Shown here piece after piece: positions 25,357 through 35,075 of a DNA stretch of 61,167 nucleotides (its first letter is position 1; the number at the start of each line of letters is the position of its first letter). The notes beneath the pieces are model-generated. The model saw only the letters and a list, made by a program, of their open reading frames with translations. It was not told where the DNA came from and ran no database searches. The translations under genes and the position numbers were made by a program. Origin of the DNA: CAMAVH01 sp036500145 (GTDB lineage Bacteria > Pseudomonadota > Alphaproteobacteria > SMXQ01); contig DASYCO010000038.1 in NCBI GenBank assembly GCA_036500145.1, positions 1-61,167 on the forward strand. Reading direction: 5' to 3'.

Positions 25357-26577
25357 CTAGGCCGCCGAAATGGCGAGATCGTGAGCCAGGGTACTCAGGC
25401 GAACGCCGCCCTTATCAGTGACGACGGCGGTGTCGCCCCAACGGCAGATGGTCTTCTCGCCGCCGACCAAGGTCTCCACCGACGGCTTCAGGATGCAGAC
25501 CATGTTGGCCTGCAGCACGACGTCGAGATCGGGAGACTTGAAGCTGTCGTTGACCATGATTGGGCCGTCGTCGCCGGCGCCGCGGCCATGCAGCGTCATG
25601 CGGCCTTCCGCCGTCGCCGCCAGCCCCTTGCTCGGGCGCGCCTTCTCGCAGGACTGCACGGTGACTTCCGCCAGCTCGCGCAAGGTCACGCCCGGACGGA
25701 AGCGGTCCATGACGGCGTTGAACACGTCCTTCTGGACCTTCATCAGCTCGACATGGCGCGGGTCGGCGACGCCGACGAAGACTGGCTGCACGATCTGCGA
25801 CCGATAGCCGATCCACGACGCTTCGAGCTCGTTGATGATGAGGTCGCCCTTCTCGAGCGGCCGCATGGTCGGCCGCGTCAGGGTGCGAATCGGGTTCTTG
25901 CCTGAGACCCAGTTGATGTGCACGGGAATTTCGGACCCGTGATGGGTCATGGCGGCCACGGCAGCCGACCAGACGTGCCAGTCGAGCACGCCGGGCTTGG
26001 CAGCGGCGATCTTTGCCTCGACGCCCTTCTGGATGATCTGCGTCGACTTGCGCAGCGCCTCGACCTCCTCGTCGCTCTTGACGAAGCGCACGCAGCGCAG
26101 GATTTCCGTGGCGTCGACGAACTCCGCCTTCGGGAAGGCCGCCGAGAGCGCCAGCCAGAAGCCGTGCAGCATCGTTCCTTCCGGCGTGCGGGTGCCCTTG
26201 CCCATGCCGGCGATGCCGATGCGGGCGTTGTCGGCCTTCAGTTCCTTCAGGCGCTCGACGACCGACTGGCCATAGGAGCGGTCCGTCTCGCGAACGTCGG
26301 TCGTCCAGTCCTGCACGCAGGGCCAGCGCGCCTTGGCCGAGGCGGCAACCGCAGTCACCTCGCCGTCGAGCGGAAAGACCACCGCAATGTCGCTGTCGCC
26401 GCCTCCGCCCACATGGCTCAGGTAGCGGGCGTTGGACTGAAAGTCGGTCGAATGGCCGGTGTTGTTGGGCACGACGATGACGTCGATCCCGGCCTCGCGC
26501 ATGGCAGCGCGCACGGCCTTCCAGCGCCGCTCACGCTCGGCCAGCGAAAAGCGCGGATATGGTAGCAATTCCGCCAT
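25357..26577 (-). CDS. M24-family pita-bread protein lacking metal ligands, copy 3
   Basis: A 406-residue close relative of the protein at 16385-17611. The canonical metal positions are Glu250 (NELEASWIGY), Gln261, His330 (LHGRGAGDDG), Lys364 (ILKPS) and Gly381 (WGDT), so four of five ligands are lost. The conservation of these replacements across three paralogues suggests a selected active site, not decay. It is the first gene after the Rieske alpha/beta pair (84-base gap), which implies it acts on the same compound or its product. GGGAGG lies ideally before the ATG. Creatinase-like C-N hydrolysis is possible. Peptidase activity is unlikely. Confidence 0.88.
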   Translation of the reverse strand: MAELLPYPRFSLAERERRWKAVRAAMREAGIDVIVVPNNTGHSTDFQSNARYLSHVGGGGDSDIAVVFPLDGEVTAVAASAKARWPCVQDWTTDVRETDRSYGQSVVERLKELKADNARIGIAGMGKGTRTPEGTMLHGFWLALSAAFPKAEFVDATEILRCVRFVKSDEEVEALRKSTQIIQKGVEAKIAAAKPGVLDWHVWSAAVAAMTHHGSEIPVHINWVSGKNPIRTLTRPTMRPLEKGDLIINELEASWIGYRSQIVQPVFVGVADPRHVELMKVQKDVFNAVMDRFRPGVTLRELAEVTVQSCEKARPSKGLAATAEGRMTLHGRGAGDDGPIMVNDSFKSPDLDVVLQANMVCILKPSVETLVGGEKTICRWGDTAVVTDKGGVRLSTLAHDLAISAA

Positions 26578-26661
26578 TCAATCCTCCCTGTGGTCTTTTT
26601 TTATTCGTCGTTTCTTGCTTTTTTTAGAAACGCGTCGGCACGTCCGCTCGAATCGCGGCCG

Positions 26662-27171
26662 TTAAAGAATAAAGCTGATTGCCCCCAATGAACCCAACTC
26701 TTCCGATGCAAGCTGAATGCGTCGTTGCTTGATCTTCAGCTGCCCGTTTGCGGCCCTGAGCACGTAGCGCATCGACCCGACGTAGCTGTAGTTCCGCCGG
26801 TCGCGCCGGAAACGATAACAGACAAGATTCGCCGAGACATGGATCAGCGGGCCTTCGACCTTGGAGATGCGGACGTTGCTGATCATGCGCTGGATGCGCG
26901 AGCGGGGATATTCCGCGTGGCAGTTCGGGTTTGAGACCCGCAGAATCCGCTGATGAATCCGCTCGCGGTCGTCGGCGATGATGAAAAGCGAGTTCTGCGG
27001 CGTGCCCTCGGGGCAGTCGTTCGACGGCACCTGGTAGACCGCGTCGTCGGCGAGCAAGTCCTCCCATTCGTCGAGGCGCCACTCGTCCAGCAGCTCGGCT
27101 TCCAGGAACAGGAAATTCTCGACGCATTCTCGCGTGATCGGCTTGGCCATGAGAGCCTGGTCGAGAGCCAT
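26662..27171 (-). CDS. Rieske dioxygenase beta (small) subunit
   Basis: A 169-residue protein of the aromatic-ring-hydroxylating dioxygenase beta family, a cystatin/NTF2-like fold with no cofactor (ENFLFLEAELLDEWRLDEWE near the N-terminus, SRIQRMISNVRI mid-protein). It stabilises an alpha3beta3 hexamer with the alpha subunit. The ATG at 27171 overlaps the alpha stop by one base (TGATG), and GGAGGG lies about 6 bases before it, so the in-frame GTG at 27174 is not preferred. The pair is therefore translationally coupled. Confidence 0.9.
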   Translation of the reverse strand: MALDQALMAKPITRECVENFLFLEAELLDEWRLDEWEDLLADDAVYQVPSNDCPEGTPQNSLFIIADDRERIHQRILRVSNPNCHAEYPRSRIQRMISNVRISKVEGPLIHVSANLVCYRFRRDRRNYSYVGSMRYVLRAANGQLKIKQRRIQLASEELGSLGAISFIL

Positions 27172-28454
27172 CACACGCCCTCCATCAGGCCGTTCCAGCG
27201 GCGCCAGAAGATGCGCAGATGGTGTTCGTCGCTGTTGAGCTGGTCTTCCAGCGGCTTGTCCATGCCGCGCGACATTTCCGACCAGGGGTCGTCGCGCCAG
27301 TTGCCGAGCCCCTGCTGAACCATCTCCAGGGCCTCGACGTCGTCGGGCGTGGCGAAGCCGCCGGGGCCGTAGAACGTCAGGAAGGAATCGAGGCGGCGCG
27401 CGCGGGCGCTCTCCGTCTCCTCGGCCGGGCCGAGGGCCCAGGCCGTGACATGCATGCGCGCCGGCCCGACCGGCATGAAGGTCCGCACCGTCACCGACGA
27501 GCCGTCGTTGATGACCAGATTCGGGAAAATCACCAGATTGCGATTGGTGTCGGCGACGCGCGCCGCCCGCGCCGCGCCGAGGCGCGTGACCAATTCCTCG
27601 CGGATTTCAGCGACCTCGCCCTTCGACTCCTCGCCGTAGAGCGGGATCCAGTTGGCCACCGGCCGGCCGCGGTAGTTCACGTTGTCGGTGGTGAAATGGC
27701 CGTTGCCGAGGTCGATGGCGGCGCCCTTGGCAGGCAGCACCAGGCCTTCGCTGACCATCGGCCGGACGTTGACGCCGGAATTGGCCATGAAGGTCAGCCA
27801 GGTCGAATGGGTCGTCGGCAGGTGGTAGTCGTCGACGCTGTTCTCGACCAGCAGCTTCCAGTTGGCGGCGATGTCGTATTCCTGGGTGCCGGGGATGATC
27901 TCCATGCGGCCGCTCGGCGACTGCTCGACGACCAGGTCGATGTAGTCCTTCGCCCCGGCCAGGTAGTCGTCCAGCGACGGCGCATCGGCATCGAGGCACA
28001 TGAACCAGAAGTCGCGGTAGGCCTCGAAGCGCGGCGGGCTGTTGAGCCCGAAGGCGCCCTTCTCGAAGGAGGCCGGATAGGCGTTGGCGCCGGGCATCTG
28101 CGCCAACCGGCCCGCGTTGTCGTAGCTCCAGCCGTGGTAGAGGCAGTTGAAGCGGCGGGCGTTGCCCTCGCGTTCGCGGCAGACGATGGCGCCGCGGTGG
28201 CGGCAGGTGTTGAAGAAGCACCGGACGTCGCCGGCCTGCGTGCGGCAGAAGATGACCGGACGGCCAGCCACCTTGCGGGTCTTGAAGTCGCCCGGCCGGG
28301 ACAGTTCCGAGCCGTGGCCGACATAGATCCAGCACTTGTCGAAAATGCGCGCGGCCTCAAGGTCGAAGATGGAGTCCGAAACGAGAGTCTCCCGGTTGAG
28401 CCGGAAGATCTGCTTCTCGCCGTCGTCGATGATGTAAGGCCGGTCCGATGCCAT
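27171..28454 (-). CDS. Rieske dioxygenase alpha (large, catalytic) subunit
   Basis: A 427-residue alpha subunit. Rieske ligands are Cys84, His86, Cys104 and His107 (CRHRGAIV, then CLYHGWSY). The mononuclear iron ligands are His211 and His216 (VDDYHLPTTH), with Asp208/209 as the bridging residue and a late Asp in GFATPDDVEALE as the third ligand. With its beta subunit it resembles benzoate/anthranilate/salicylate-class dioxygenases, which make cis-diols or catechols from aromatic acids. Neither a dedicated reductase nor a separate ferredoxin gene follows, unusual for this class. It is the first gene of the 21-kb minus-strand block and is transcribed from the AT-rich region at 28455-28751. Confidence 0.92.
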   Translation of the reverse strand: MASDRPYIIDDGEKQIFRLNRETLVSDSIFDLEAARIFDKCWIYVGHGSELSRPGDFKTRKVAGRPVIFCRTQAGDVRCFFNTCRHRGAIVCREREGNARRFNCLYHGWSYDNAGRLAQMPGANAYPASFEKGAFGLNSPPRFEAYRDFWFMCLDADAPSLDDYLAGAKDYIDLVVEQSPSGRMEIIPGTQEYDIAANWKLLVENSVDDYHLPTTHSTWLTFMANSGVNVRPMVSEGLVLPAKGAAIDLGNGHFTTDNVNYRGRPVANWIPLYGEESKGEVAEIREELVTRLGAARAARVADTNRNLVIFPNLVINDGSSVTVRTFMPVGPARMHVTAWALGPAEETESARARRLDSFLTFYGPGGFATPDDVEALEMVQQGLGNWRDDPWSEMSRGMDKPLEDQLNSDEHHLRIFWRRWNGLMEGV

Positions 28455-28523
28455 AAGCGCGAATAGTCCTCAGGACGGGACCGCGCGCGCGATTCCGTCG
28501 TTCCACCTGATGATCCATAGGCT

Positions 28524-28671
28524 ATTCCCAAATCAGATAGGTTTTGAATAAGAAACTACATGTTAAAATCCCGTATTTTGGGATTAAAATTTATCCACAA
28601 GCCAATAATATCGATTATATAAGGCTGAATCCCTTTTTAGGCGCTGTTTTGCAATTCTCAAAATGTGGGAA
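28524..28671. promoter_or_regulatory. Cluster of ATTCCC/GGGAAT-type half-sites in an AT-rich divergent promoter region
   Basis: Within the 297-base AT-rich gap between the Rieske alpha gene (minus) and the amidohydrolase gene (plus), related half-sites recur: ATTCCCA at 28524-28530, the inverted repeat AATCCC-N7-GGGATT at 28567-28585, GAATCCC at 28627-28633 and TGGGAAT near 28666-28672. A 10-bp palindrome TCTCGCGAGA lies at 28685-28694. IclR-family regulators bind such short inverted repeats, and an IclR gene lies 1 kb away. The link is inferred. Confidence 0.5.
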
Positions 28672-28677
28672 TATAGT
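28649..28677 (+). promoter_or_regulatory. Candidate sigma-70 promoter for the amidohydrolase gene
   Basis: TTGCAA (28649-28654) and TATAGT (28672-28677) are spaced by exactly 17 bases. Transcription would start near 28684, leaving a leader of about 68 bases before the ATG at 28752. The TGGGAAT half-site overlaps the spacer and -10 element, and the TCTCGCGAGA palindrome sits at the predicted start, both good positions for control. Confidence 0.5.
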
Positions 28678-28751
28678 TTTCAAATCTCGCGAGAGTGATC
28701 GCGCCTGCCGCTCGCAAATTCATAAACGCACGTACTAGGGGAATCGGCCCG

Positions 28752-29777
28752 ATGGCTACGAACACCATCCCGAAGATCGACATCTTCAATCACATTTTTC
28801 CGGACAACTTCTTCCAGCGCATGCTGGCCGAGACCTCGGACAAGGGAAAGATCAAGCGCTGGCTGAACATTCCCTTCCTGGTCGATCTCGACGACCGCTT
28901 CCGCAAGATGGACCTGTTCGGCGACTACCGCCAAATCCTGTCGCTCTCTGCGCCGCCGATCGAAGCGCTGGCCGGCCCCAACCACTCGCCGGACCTGGCG
29001 CGCATCGGCAATGACGGCATGGCCGAATATTGCCAGCGCTACAACGACCGCTTCCCCGGCTTCATCGCCTCGCTGCCGCTCAACAACCCGGAAGCCTCGC
29101 TGGCTGAGCTGCACCGCTGCATGAAGGACCTGAACGCCGTCGGCGTGCAGCTCTTCTCCAATGTCAACGGCATGCCGATCGACGGTCCTGAATACTACCC
29201 GCTGTTCGAGGCCATGGCCGCCTACGACAAGCCGATCTTCCTGCATCCGATCCGCCCGCCGTCGGTGCCCGATTTCGCCGGCGAGAAGAAGTCGCTCTAT
29301 GAAATCTGGTGGACCTTCGGCTGGCCCTACGAGACCAGCGCCGCCATGGCCCGCCTGGTCTTCACCAAGCTGTTCGAGAAGCTGCCGAACATCAAGATCA
29401 TCACCCATCACATGGGCGGCATGATCCCCTTCTTCGAAGGCCGCGTCGGCCCCGGCTGGGACCAGCTCGGCTCGCGCACCGCGGATGAGGACTATGTCTC
29501 GCTGCTGAACTCGATGCAGAAGCGCCCGATCGACTATTTCCGCATGTTCTACGCCGACACGGCGCTGTTCGGCAGCGCCAGCGGCACCCGCTGCGGCCTC
29601 GACTTCTTCGGCGTCGACAAGGTGGTGTTCGCCTCGGACGCGCCGTTCGATCCCGAAGGCGGCACGCAATACATCCGCGAGACGATCAAGGTCATCGACG
29701 AGCTGGACATCTCGGAAGAAGACCGCCGCAAGATCTATAACGGCAACGCCTGCGATCTCCTGAAGATGAAAATTTAA
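28752..29777 (+). CDS. Amidohydrolase-2 family protein (ACMSD/resorcylate decarboxylase-like)
   Basis: A 341-residue TIM-barrel protein. Expected zinc-site landmarks are seen, with one change. The N-terminal HxH motif is Phe12-Asn-His14 (IDIFNHIFP), so the first His is missing. His165 (FLHPIRPP), His219/220 (ITHHMGG) and Asp296 (FASDAPFD) are present. The family includes decarboxylases and hydrolases of aromatic acids and ring-cleavage products, which suits a catabolic partner of the Rieske and VOC enzymes. The ATG at 28752 has AGGGGA 10-14 bases upstream. An in-frame ATG at 28695 would overlap the putative promoter's start region. It ends convergently with the IclR gene, overlapping by 4 bases. 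Confidence 0.88.
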   Translation: MATNTIPKIDIFNHIFPDNFFQRMLAETSDKGKIKRWLNIPFLVDLDDRFRKMDLFGDYRQILSLSAPPIEALAGPNHSPDLARIGNDGMAEYCQRYNDRFPGFIASLPLNNPEASLAELHRCMKDLNAVGVQLFSNVNGMPIDGPEYYPLFEAMAAYDKPIFLHPIRPPSVPDFAGEKKSLYEIWWTFGWPYETSAAMARLVFTKLFEKLPNIKIITHHMGGMIPFFEGRVGPGWDQLGSRTADEDYVSLLNSMQKRPIDYFRMFYADTALFGSASGTRCGLDFFGVDKVVFASDAPFDPEGGTQYIRETIKVIDELDISEEDRRKIYNGNACDLLKMKI

Positions 29778-30649
29778 CCGGCCGCAGCGCGCTTCAGGCG
29801 CGGGTCGGAGCTCTCGCGCGACATCGTGTTCGTCACGATGCGCGCGCAGAGCCTGACCCGGTCTGAGATGAACTTCAGGCGCTCGGCCGGGATGTTCGGC
29901 TCGCCGATCGTCAAGCTGAGGCTGCCGATCACGTTGTTGCGGGCGTCGAACAGCGGCGCCGCGACGCCCGTCACCCCCTTGGTCACCTGCCCAACCGAGG
30001 TGTAGACGCCGAGCTTGCGGATTTTCTTGAGCGATTCGCGCACTTCGCCGAGATCGCCGCCGAAGCCGGCGGCGGCGAACTCCTCCGGCTGGGCCTTGTA
30101 GAGGCGGGCCAGGGTCGCCGCCGGCATCTGCGCCAGGATCACCCGCGACGCCGCGCCCTGCAGCAGCGGGCGCGCCAATCCCCGCTCGTAATTGCTCTGG
30201 AACATGTCGGTGCTGCGCTCCTGGTGGACGCACAGCACCTGGTCGTTGTAGACGCGGCAAAGCAGCGCGATCGCGGGAATCTCCCCGACCAGTTCCACCA
30301 TCACCGGCTGGCTCGCGCGGATCAGGCGGTCATGGGCGCGGATGCTGTAGTCGAGCTGGATGATGCGGGGGCCGAGGGTGTAGCCGATGTCCGGCAGGGC
30401 CGCCAGGAAGCCCGCGTCCGTCAGCACCTTCAGGTAGCGATAGAGCGTCGAGCGCGTGTAGCCGAGCCGTTCATGGAGCTGCTCGACGGTCCATTCGTGC
30501 GATGCCCCCTCGAAGAGGTAGAGCATGTCCAGCATTCGCTCGAGGCTCTTCAAACGTCCACCTTGTCCTTGCCGACTGTCCTGATTCAAAGGCCATAGGC
30601 CGCAGACGCATCCTAATTTGATTTGCAAAAGCTGGCTACAGTCCGCCAT
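29774..30649 (-). CDS. IclR-family transcriptional regulator
   Basis: A winged helix-turn-helix (SLERMLDMLYLF, then TVEQLHERLGYTRSTLYRYLKVL) is followed by an effector-binding IclR domain (about 105-285, with GLARPLLQGAASRVILAQ). From the ATG at 30649 the protein has 291 residues, with about 30 atypical residues before the helix-turn-helix. A TTG at 30553, preceded by AAGGTGG, gives a family-typical N-terminus (LKSLERML) and may be the true start. These regulators usually sense aromatic acids or pathway intermediates. It probably controls the divergent promoter at 28.5-28.75 kb and perhaps the importer C genes. It lies 126 bases after the importer C ATPase gene on the same strand. Confidence 0.88.
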   Translation of the reverse strand: MADCSQLLQIKLGCVCGLWPLNQDSRQGQGGRLKSLERMLDMLYLFEGASHEWTVEQLHERLGYTRSTLYRYLKVLTDAGFLAALPDIGYTLGPRIIQLDYSIRAHDRLIRASQPVMVELVGEIPAIALLCRVYNDQVLCVHQERSTDMFQSNYERGLARPLLQGAASRVILAQMPAATLARLYKAQPEEFAAAGFGGDLGEVRESLKKIRKLGVYTSVGQVTKGVTGVAAPLFDARNNVIGSLSLTIGEPNIPAERLKFISDRVRLCARIVTNTMSRESSDPRLKRAAAG

Positions 30650-30775
30650 GCGCCGAAACCGGCATCCATAGGTGCCGGGAACGGTCGACCTGCGCCATGC
30701 GCAGGCGGCGGCGGACGATGGCCGCCGTTTGGATCGGAAGAGTCTGCGTGCCGGAAGACGCGCTACTAAGCGCGG

Positions 30776-31933
<1,158 letters not shown>

Positions 31934-31970
31934 CGCGTTTTCCCTGATGGATTCATTCTAGCGGCCCATG

Positions 31971-33758
31971 CTAACGGCCCATGCCGACGCGCAGCTGCAG
32001 CTTCGTCATGGCGACCGTCATGATCAGCACGACGACGGACAGGACGACGCCGATCACCGCCGCGGATTCGAAGCGCCCTTCCTCGAGCAGGCCGATCATC
32101 AGCAGCGGCATGGTCTGCGAGTTCGGCCCCGACAGCAGGATCGTCGCGCTGATGTCGCGGAAAGCCGAGACGAACACGAGGATGAAGACGCTGCCGAACA
32201 TCGGCGCGATCAGCGGCAGGGTGATGCGCCGGAAGATCATGCTGAAGCGCGCGCCGGACGTCTGGCCGGCCTCTTCCAGCTCGCTGGCGATCTGCACGAT
32301 GGAGGTCTTCAGCATCTGCACGCCGATGGGGATCTCCTTGATCAGGATGATCAGCACCATGGGCACGATCGTGCCGTTGATGACCGACAGCGAGCGCACG
32401 TTCAGGATCAGCGTCAGCAGCGAAAGGCCGAGCAGAATGCCGGGAATCGACCAGGGCAGCCAGACGAAGACGCTGAGGAGCTGGCGGCCCCAAAGCTTCG
32501 AACGCACCAGGCACCAGGCCAGCAGCGCGTAGCAGACGGTGCCGATCACCGCCGATAGGATCGCCACGAGGAACGAATTGGCCATCGAGGCGCGGAACGA
32601 AGAATCGGCGAAGACGTCGATCCAGTGCTGCGCCGTCCAGGCGTTCTTCATGAAAAAGAAGCCGAACAGCTTCGTGAAGGTGCCGAGGAGCAGAGTGACG
32701 ATGGGCACGACGACGCCGATGGCGAGGTAGACGAACATCAGGATCGAGGCGATGTAGGCCCATTTCGGCCGGGCGCCGCTGCCGATGCGGCTGGTCTTGC
32801 CGACGATGGTCGCATGGCCTTCGCCGTGCCGCATGAAGAAGCGGTAGATCATGGTGACGATCAGCAGCACGAAGAGGAAAAAGGTGCTGAGCGCCATGGC
32901 CTGCGGCAGAAGCGGCGGATTGCCCTGCACGTAGTCGTAGATCGTCGTCGCGTAGACGTTGATGTTGGCCGGCGTGCCCAGGACTTCCTCGACCTCGAAG
33001 GTCTCAAGCGACTTGATGAAGCCGATGATCAGGGCCGTGAAGACGGCCGGAGCCAGGAGCGGCAGCGTGATGCGCCGCAGGATCATGCCGTTGCTGGCGC
33101 CGGACGTCAGCGCCGCTTCCTCGTAGACCGCGTCCATCTGCTGGATGGCGGGCGACAGCAGGATGACGTTGATCGGGATGACCGTCAGCGACAGATGCAC
33201 CCACATGATGCCGGAGACGCTGTAGATCGAGAACGGCGCTTCGTGGATGAAGGGGAAGACGCGCAGGATCAGGTCGTTGATCAGCCCGTGGTCCGGGTCG
33301 AGCAGCACGATCCAGCCGATGGCGAGCGGCAGGGTCGGCAGGAAGAACGAGAACCACAGGGCGTATTCGATGAACCGGCTGCCGGGAATCTTGATCCGGA
33401 TCAGCAGCCAGGCGATGACGAAGGCAATGGTGACGCCAATGGGCGCCCTGAGCGACAGCAGGAAGGTGTAGCCGATGGAGCGGCGGACGCGCGGGTCCGT
33501 CAGCACCTCGCCCCAGACGCTCGTGCCGAACACGAACGGATGCCCGGGCTGCGCGATGTTGAAGCTGTTGACGAGCAGGTAGAGGGTTGGGAAGGCCGTC
33601 AGGATGCCGACGACCGCGACCAGCAGCAGTCCGAACAGGAACGGCCGCGCAAGAAACTGCCGCCGCAGGGCCGTGCCGATGCCGGCCACTGGCGCCACAT
33701 GAGGCGCGCCGGCCAAAGGGGATCGGCGGCCGCTTGCCGCCAGGTCCGTCTCGCTCAC
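31971..33758 (-). CDS. ABC importer fused permease, importer C
   Basis: A 595-residue inner-membrane protein with two permease domains. The EAA motifs are VYEEAALTSGA and ELEEAGQTSGA, each followed by LRRITLPLLAP-like sequence, showing the internal duplication. The start GTG at 33758 has GGGGG 8 bases upstream and is preferred to the GTG at 33773. A Rieske oxygenase gene lies between this permease and its binding-protein gene, mirroring importer A. Its likely role is uptake of an organic substrate of that oxygenase. Confidence 0.92.
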   Translation of the reverse strand: MSETDLAASGRRSPLAGAPHVAPVAGIGTALRRQFLARPFLFGLLLVAVVGILTAFPTLYLLVNSFNIAQPGHPFVFGTSVWGEVLTDPRVRRSIGYTFLLSLRAPIGVTIAFVIAWLLIRIKIPGSRFIEYALWFSFFLPTLPLAIGWIVLLDPDHGLINDLILRVFPFIHEAPFSIYSVSGIMWVHLSLTVIPINVILLSPAIQQMDAVYEEAALTSGASNGMILRRITLPLLAPAVFTALIIGFIKSLETFEVEEVLGTPANINVYATTIYDYVQGNPPLLPQAMALSTFFLFVLLIVTMIYRFFMRHGEGHATIVGKTSRIGSGARPKWAYIASILMFVYLAIGVVVPIVTLLLGTFTKLFGFFFMKNAWTAQHWIDVFADSSFRASMANSFLVAILSAVIGTVCYALLAWCLVRSKLWGRQLLSVFVWLPWSIPGILLGLSLLTLILNVRSLSVINGTIVPMVLIILIKEIPIGVQMLKTSIVQIASELEEAGQTSGARFSMIFRRITLPLIAPMFGSVFILVFVSAFRDISATILLSGPNSQTMPLLMIGLLEEGRFESAAVIGVVLSVVVLIMTVAMTKLQLRVGMGR

Positions 33759-33860
33759 TCCAGATTCCCCCACTCGCCCGCGCCTAGCGCCATGCCGCCC
33801 GCCTTGGGCGCAGGCGCGGGCGCCGGCCGAAGGTCAGGGACATGGCGGAGACTGTCCGAT

Positions 33861-35027
33861 CTATGCGTCAGCGGTTTCGGACGCGCCGCTTGTCATGACG
33901 ACGCCGTCCTGCGGCCAGAGCCACGGGCGCGGCGAGCGGCCGTTGGCGATCGCCTGCAACTCCTCGCGCCACAGCTTGCGGACCAAAGCGACGCCGACGT
34001 CGGACTTGCCGAGATGGTCCTGGCTGCGGTCGGGGATGACGCCCTGCCCCATCTGGGCGATGTTGTCCTGCACCGGCACGATCAGGGCGCGGTCCTTGGG
34101 GTCGATGTCGCGCAGTTCCATGCGGCCATCGAGGATCGCCCGCGCCACGTCGACCTGCTCCTGCGAGCGGTCGTTCGCGGGATTGCGCGGCGGCACGCCC
34201 GGCTTGCGCTGCACCTTGCGCACGTTGATGCTGCGGTTGCTGTCGTCGTCCACCGGCACGCGCCAGACGACCAGCGGGCACCAGGCGATCTCGTTGTTGC
34301 CCGGCGGCACGTAGAGCACGGCGATGTTCGGCATGTGGAAGTGCGTGATGCGGTCTTCCTTGCCGGGACGGCGGCCCGTGGCGCAGATGCCGTAGCTCGT
34401 CTCCACCGCGGCATATTCCGGAACGGCGGCGATGCCGTGGTTGCCAAAGATGTCGCGGTGCGCGAAGGCGACATGCACCTGGTCGACGTTGTTCTCCAGC
34501 CGCTGGAAGAAGTTGTAGGGCACCGGCAGGCGGGCCTGCACGTCCCACTCGCCGGGCGCGTCCTCCAGCTCCGGATAGCGCGGCAGCTCCGGCGGCTCGC
34601 CCTCGCCGAGGTAGACGAAGACCAGGCCGAGATATTCGCGCGCGTGGTAGCCCGCGATCTTGATCCTGGCCGCGTATTCGCTGTTCTCGGCCGGCTGCTC
34701 GACGCACTGGCCCGAGCCGGCGAACTTCCAGCCATGGTAGAAGCAGCGAATCTCCTCGCCCTCGACCCAGCCGACGGAAAGCTGCGTGCCGCGATGGGCG
34801 CAGCGGTCGGCCACGGCATAGACCTTGCCGCTTTCGCCGCGGTAGAGCGTGATGTACTCGCCCATGATCTTCTCGCGGTGCGCCTTGCCGAGCTTCACGG
34901 TCTCGGACAGGCAGATCGGCTGCCAGAAGCGGCGCAGGAAGCGGCCGCCGACCGTGCCAGGGCCCGTGCGGACCATGTCGTCGTAGCTGATCTTGGTTTC
35001 GACGTCTGACGCTGCTGATGCCGACAT
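33861..35027 (-). CDS. Rieske non-heme iron oxygenase, single-component alpha type
   Basis: A 388-residue phthalate-dioxygenase-like protein. Rieske ligands are Cys76, His78, Cys95 and His98 (CAHRGTQL, then CFYHGWKF). Iron-site residues are Asp182, His185 and His190 (ENNVDQVHVAFAH). It is colinear with the protein at 8706-9821 but clearly diverged, so different substrates are likely. It sits 102 bases upstream of the importer C permease and 48 bases downstream of the binding-protein gene, all on the minus strand. No reductase gene is adjacent. Confidence 0.92.
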   Translation of the reverse strand: MSASAASDVETKISYDDMVRTGPGTVGGRFLRRFWQPICLSETVKLGKAHREKIMGEYITLYRGESGKVYAVADRCAHRGTQLSVGWVEGEEIRCFYHGWKFAGSGQCVEQPAENSEYAARIKIAGYHAREYLGLVFVYLGEGEPPELPRYPELEDAPGEWDVQARLPVPYNFFQRLENNVDQVHVAFAHRDIFGNHGIAAVPEYAAVETSYGICATGRRPGKEDRITHFHMPNIAVLYVPPGNNEIAWCPLVVWRVPVDDDSNRSINVRKVQRKPGVPPRNPANDRSQEQVDVARAILDGRMELRDIDPKDRALIVPVQDNIAQMGQGVIPDRSQDHLGKSDVGVALVRKLWREELQAIANGRSPRPWLWPQDGVVMTSGASETADA

Positions 35028-35075
35028 GCGCTGTCTCCGCGGAGAGGAATTATTGAAGCGACTAGGCTGTGACGC

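Noticed and set aside
26609..26632. A short stem with a T-rich loop between the Rieske beta and M24 genes as a terminator
   Set aside because: The 7-bp AT-rich stem encloses the T-run in the loop and not after it, and the genes look co-transcribed.
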